A DNA stretch of 23,308 nt from Nitrospira defluvii (lineage in GTDB: Bacteria > Nitrospirota > Nitrospiria > Nitrospirales > Nitrospiraceae): the NCBI GenBank assembly GCA_016199015.1, contig JACQHN010000528.1:1-23308 (forward strand), given 5' to 3'. A program made the position numbers and the translations under genes. The stretch's first letter is position 1. Each line of letters begins with the position of its first letter. Shown here in pieces: positions 21,344 through 23,308 of the stretch. The notes under the pieces are model-generated. The model was given only the letters and a program-made list of their open reading frames with translations. It was not told the DNA's origin and did no database searches.

Positions 21344-22104
21344 CGTGACGAATCCACAATACGGTGGGCCAGGAACAGCATCAAGACGGTGCCGCTGACG
21401 TAATAGACCAGGTCTTTCGTGTCGATCAAGCCACGGACGAGGTGGTCGAAGTGTTCCATGAATGACAGATAGGAGACGATATGGCCCGCTGACGTATCAC
21501 CCAAGAGCGAACCGAGACCGGCGAGGAGCCAGCACATCAGGAGCAGGCCGAAGCTGGTAAAGGCGGCCACGATTTGGTTTTCGGTAATAGACGACGCAAA
21601 GAGGCCGACTGCGAGGAACAACCCTCCGAGCAGCGTCAAGCCGAGATAGCCGGTCAGGACGGGATACCAGTCGAAATCGCTGAAGAGCGCCAGGGTGAGT
21701 GGGACGAGCGTCGTCATCAGCAGCATCCCGATAAACACGAGATACACGCTCACAAATTTCCCGACGATGATGTCGCTGATTCGCACCGGGGCCGTCATCA
21801 GAAATTCAAAGGTGCGGAGCTTTCGTTCCTCGGCCAACAGGCGCATCGTTAGAATGGGCAGGATCAACAGCAGGACGAATCGCATGCTGGTGAAGAGGTT
21901 GCGAAAGACCAAGTCATTTAGGTTGATCTGCGCGGTCCCGCCCTGCATTTGCATCAACTGAATGGCTTGAGCTCCGGTAAAGACAATATAGAGGTAGGCC
22001 AGGAAGCCAAAGGTCAGAAGGAAGACCCCACCGACCACGTAGACGATCGGAGAGACGAAATAGGACCGCAGTTCCTTCGCGATAATGGCCTGAACGGGTG
22101 TCAT
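21334..22104 (-). CDS. ABC-2 type permease (GldF-like)
   Basis: A 256-aa integral membrane protein with about six hydrophobic segments. It begins IIAKELRSYFVSPIVYVVGG, typical of ABC-2 permeases, which are exporters of lipids, polysaccharides or peptides, or remodelers of the envelope. A cytoplasmic loop EERKLRTFEFLMTAPVRISD (about 91-110) is the expected coupling region with the ATPase. The gene begins three bases after the ATPase stop and overlaps the GldG-like gene by 10 bp. The substrate cannot be told. Confidence 0.92.
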   Translation of the reverse strand: MTPVQAIIAKELRSYFVSPIVYVVGGVFLLTFGFLAYLYIVFTGAQAIQLMQMQGGTAQINLNDLVFRNLFTSMRFVLLLILPILTMRLLAEERKLRTFEFLMTAPVRISDIIVGKFVSVYLVFIGMLLMTTLVPLTLALFSDFDWYPVLTGYLGLTLLGGLFLAVGLFASSITENQIVAAFTSFGLLLMCWLLAGLGSLLGDTSAGHIVSYLSFMEHFDHLVRGLIDTKDLVYYVSGTVLMLFLAHRIVDSSRWK

Positions 22105-22107
22105 AGG

Positions 22108-23076
22108 TCAGTGTTGGTTGATCTCGGTGGTGGCGTCCGGCTTCGACAGGCCGTCTTCATGTTGAGTGAGTCGCAGGAAGACGTCTTCCAAGGTCATGGA
22201 GACTGGTTTCATTTCGAGCAGCCCCCAGTCGTTTCTGACGGCGAAGCGTGCCACTTCTTCCCGGATATCCTTGCCCAGCGCACATTCGATAAGCACTGTG
22301 TGCGGATCAGGAGTCGCCAGCACATGCTCCACTCCGGCGACCTCGCGGAACCGGTCGAGTACGTCGGCTGGCAGGGCCTTGAGGGTGACGCTGATCTTTT
22401 CGGACCGTCGCAGTCTGGCCGACAGTTGGTCCGGCGTATCTTCGGCGACGATTCGTCCACCGTTGATGATGACCACACGCTGGCAGACCGCGGTGGCCTC
22501 GGGAAGAATGTGCGTGCTCAAGATGACCGAGTGTGAGCCACCCAGACTCTTGATCAATTCCCGGATTTCGATAATTTGTTTCGGATCGAGGCCCACCGTG
22601 GGCTCATCCAAAATCAAAACGGGCGGATCGTGAATCAGCGCTTGGGCAAGGCCGACTCGCTGGCGATACCCGCGCGACAGGTTGGCGATAAGCCGCTGTC
22701 GGACGGATCCCAGGGACAGCCGCTCCATCACCCGATCCATTCCGGCTGTCAGGTCCGCCCCACTGAGTCCGCGGAGCTTGCCCACGAAGGAGAGATACTC
22801 GAAGACGGTGAGTTCCTGATACACCGGAGGTGTTTCAGGCAGGTAGCCGATTCGTTTCTTGACCTCTTCCGATTGGTCCGCGCAGTCGAAGCCCGCGACG
22901 TGCGCCGACCCTTCTGTCGCCGGCATGAAGCAGGTAAGAATGCGCATGGTCGTGGTTTTTCCTGCGCCATTCGGGCCCAGGAATGCCAGCACTTCACCTT
23001 TTTCGACGCGAAAGGTGACGCGATCGATCGCGGTGAGGTTCCCATACCGTTTCGTAATGTTGCGAACTTCGATCAT
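22108..23076 (-). CDS. ABC transporter ATPase (GldA-like)
   Basis: A 322-aa ATP-binding subunit and first gene of the ABC operon. Walker A is GPNGAGKT (Lys40). The Q-loop region is YLPETPPVYQELTVFEYLSF, the signature is LSRGYRQR in place of LSGGQ (about 134), Walker B is LILDEPTVGLD (about 152), and an H-loop His sits in STHILPEA. A C-terminal extension (about 215-310) matches the extra domain common in GldA and antibiotic-type ABC-2 ATPases. It powers the permease encoded next. The ribosome site at ATG 23076 is weak. A sigma-70-like promoter lies about 72 bp upstream. Confidence 0.93.
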   Translation of the reverse strand: MIEVRNITKRYGNLTAIDRVTFRVEKGEVLAFLGPNGAGKTTTMRILTCFMPATEGSAHVAGFDCADQSEEVKKRIGYLPETPPVYQELTVFEYLSFVGKLRGLSGADLTAGMDRVMERLSLGSVRQRLIANLSRGYRQRVGLAQALIHDPPVLILDEPTVGLDPKQIIEIRELIKSLGGSHSVILSTHILPEATAVCQRVVIINGGRIVAEDTPDQLSARLRRSEKISVTLKALPADVLDRFREVAGVEHVLATPDPHTVLIECALGKDIREEVARFAVRNDWGLLEMKPVSMTLEDVFLRLTQHEDGLSKPDATTEINQH

Positions 23077-23154
23077 GCAGTCGAAATGGACGGCCGGATG
23101 GGTCTGAGTTCTACTGTTCGTTGATACAAGACGTGGTGTGGCAAATCGGGGCTG

Positions 23155-23183
23155 ATATTAACGACAGCCTTCGATGCAGTCAA
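23155..23183 (-). promoter_or_regulatory. Sigma-70-like promoter of the ABC operon
   Basis: On the minus strand there is TTGACT (23178-23183) as a -35 box, a 17-bp spacer, and TAATAT (23155-23160) as a -10 box. That is five of six and four of six matches to consensus at ideal spacing. Transcription would start near 23148, about 72 bp before the ATPase start. Confidence 0.5.
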
Positions 23184-23308
23184 GAGAGAGCCTCTTCCAA
23201 TGCAAAATGAGTCTGAAGCCGGGTCGTATTGCCAACGAGCACTGCGTCTGAGCGGCTGCCGGTCTGAATCGGTCATGATGCGAGGCCTGGTGATCGATAG
23301 GGAAGACG

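Overview
The window is a GC-rich bacterial chromosome segment. It carries large WD40-repeat/caspase-like proteins, a membrane-bound sigma-54 activator and a Gld-type ABC operon. Together these resemble gene content known from Nitrospirota (Nitrospira-like bacteria). That assignment is inference from gene content and style; no rRNA or marker gene is present. No tRNA, rRNA, CRISPR array or intact insertion sequence was seen.

Layout, left to right. (i) 1-2718: the 3' part of a WD40-array/Ig-like/caspase protein, open at the left edge. (ii) 2862-6120: a CHASE2-transmembrane-coiled coil-AAA+ sigma-54 activator, then a small secreted protein. (iii) 6310-6654, minus strand: a secreted SH3-like protein with a near-consensus -24/-12 sigma-54 promoter upstream. 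(iv) 7150-10676: a second WD40/Ig-like/caspase gene, split into two frames at a run of six G at 9090-9095. (v) 10843-16610: a large lipoprotein (LPP20-like region, two Ig-like repeats, FlgO-like region, DUF4384-like end) coupled to a third WD40/Ig-like/caspase gene. (vi) 16607-17499: three small genes, one on the minus strand. The first plus-strand one lies behind a second sigma-54-type promoter. (vii) 17500-17940: a gene-poor stretch with a likely transposase remnant and a strong hairpin. (viii) 17941-23076, all minus strand: a small repeat lipoprotein, a DUF4340 protein, a GldG-like protein, an ABC-2 permease and an ABC ATPase. A sigma-70-like promoter sits at 23155-23183.

How they may work together. 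The second and third caspase proteins have export signals, and the first shares the same C-terminal architecture. I therefore read this as a locus of exported, WD40-sensing caspase-like proteases (orthocaspases) with diverged sensor halves and a conserved protease half. One is translationally coupled to a DUF4384 lipoprotein. The CHASE2 regulator could sense something outside the membrane and directly activate sigma-54 transcription; the two sigma-54-type promoters here are natural candidate targets. The system-level role is inferred. The domain calls and sequence signals are seen directly.
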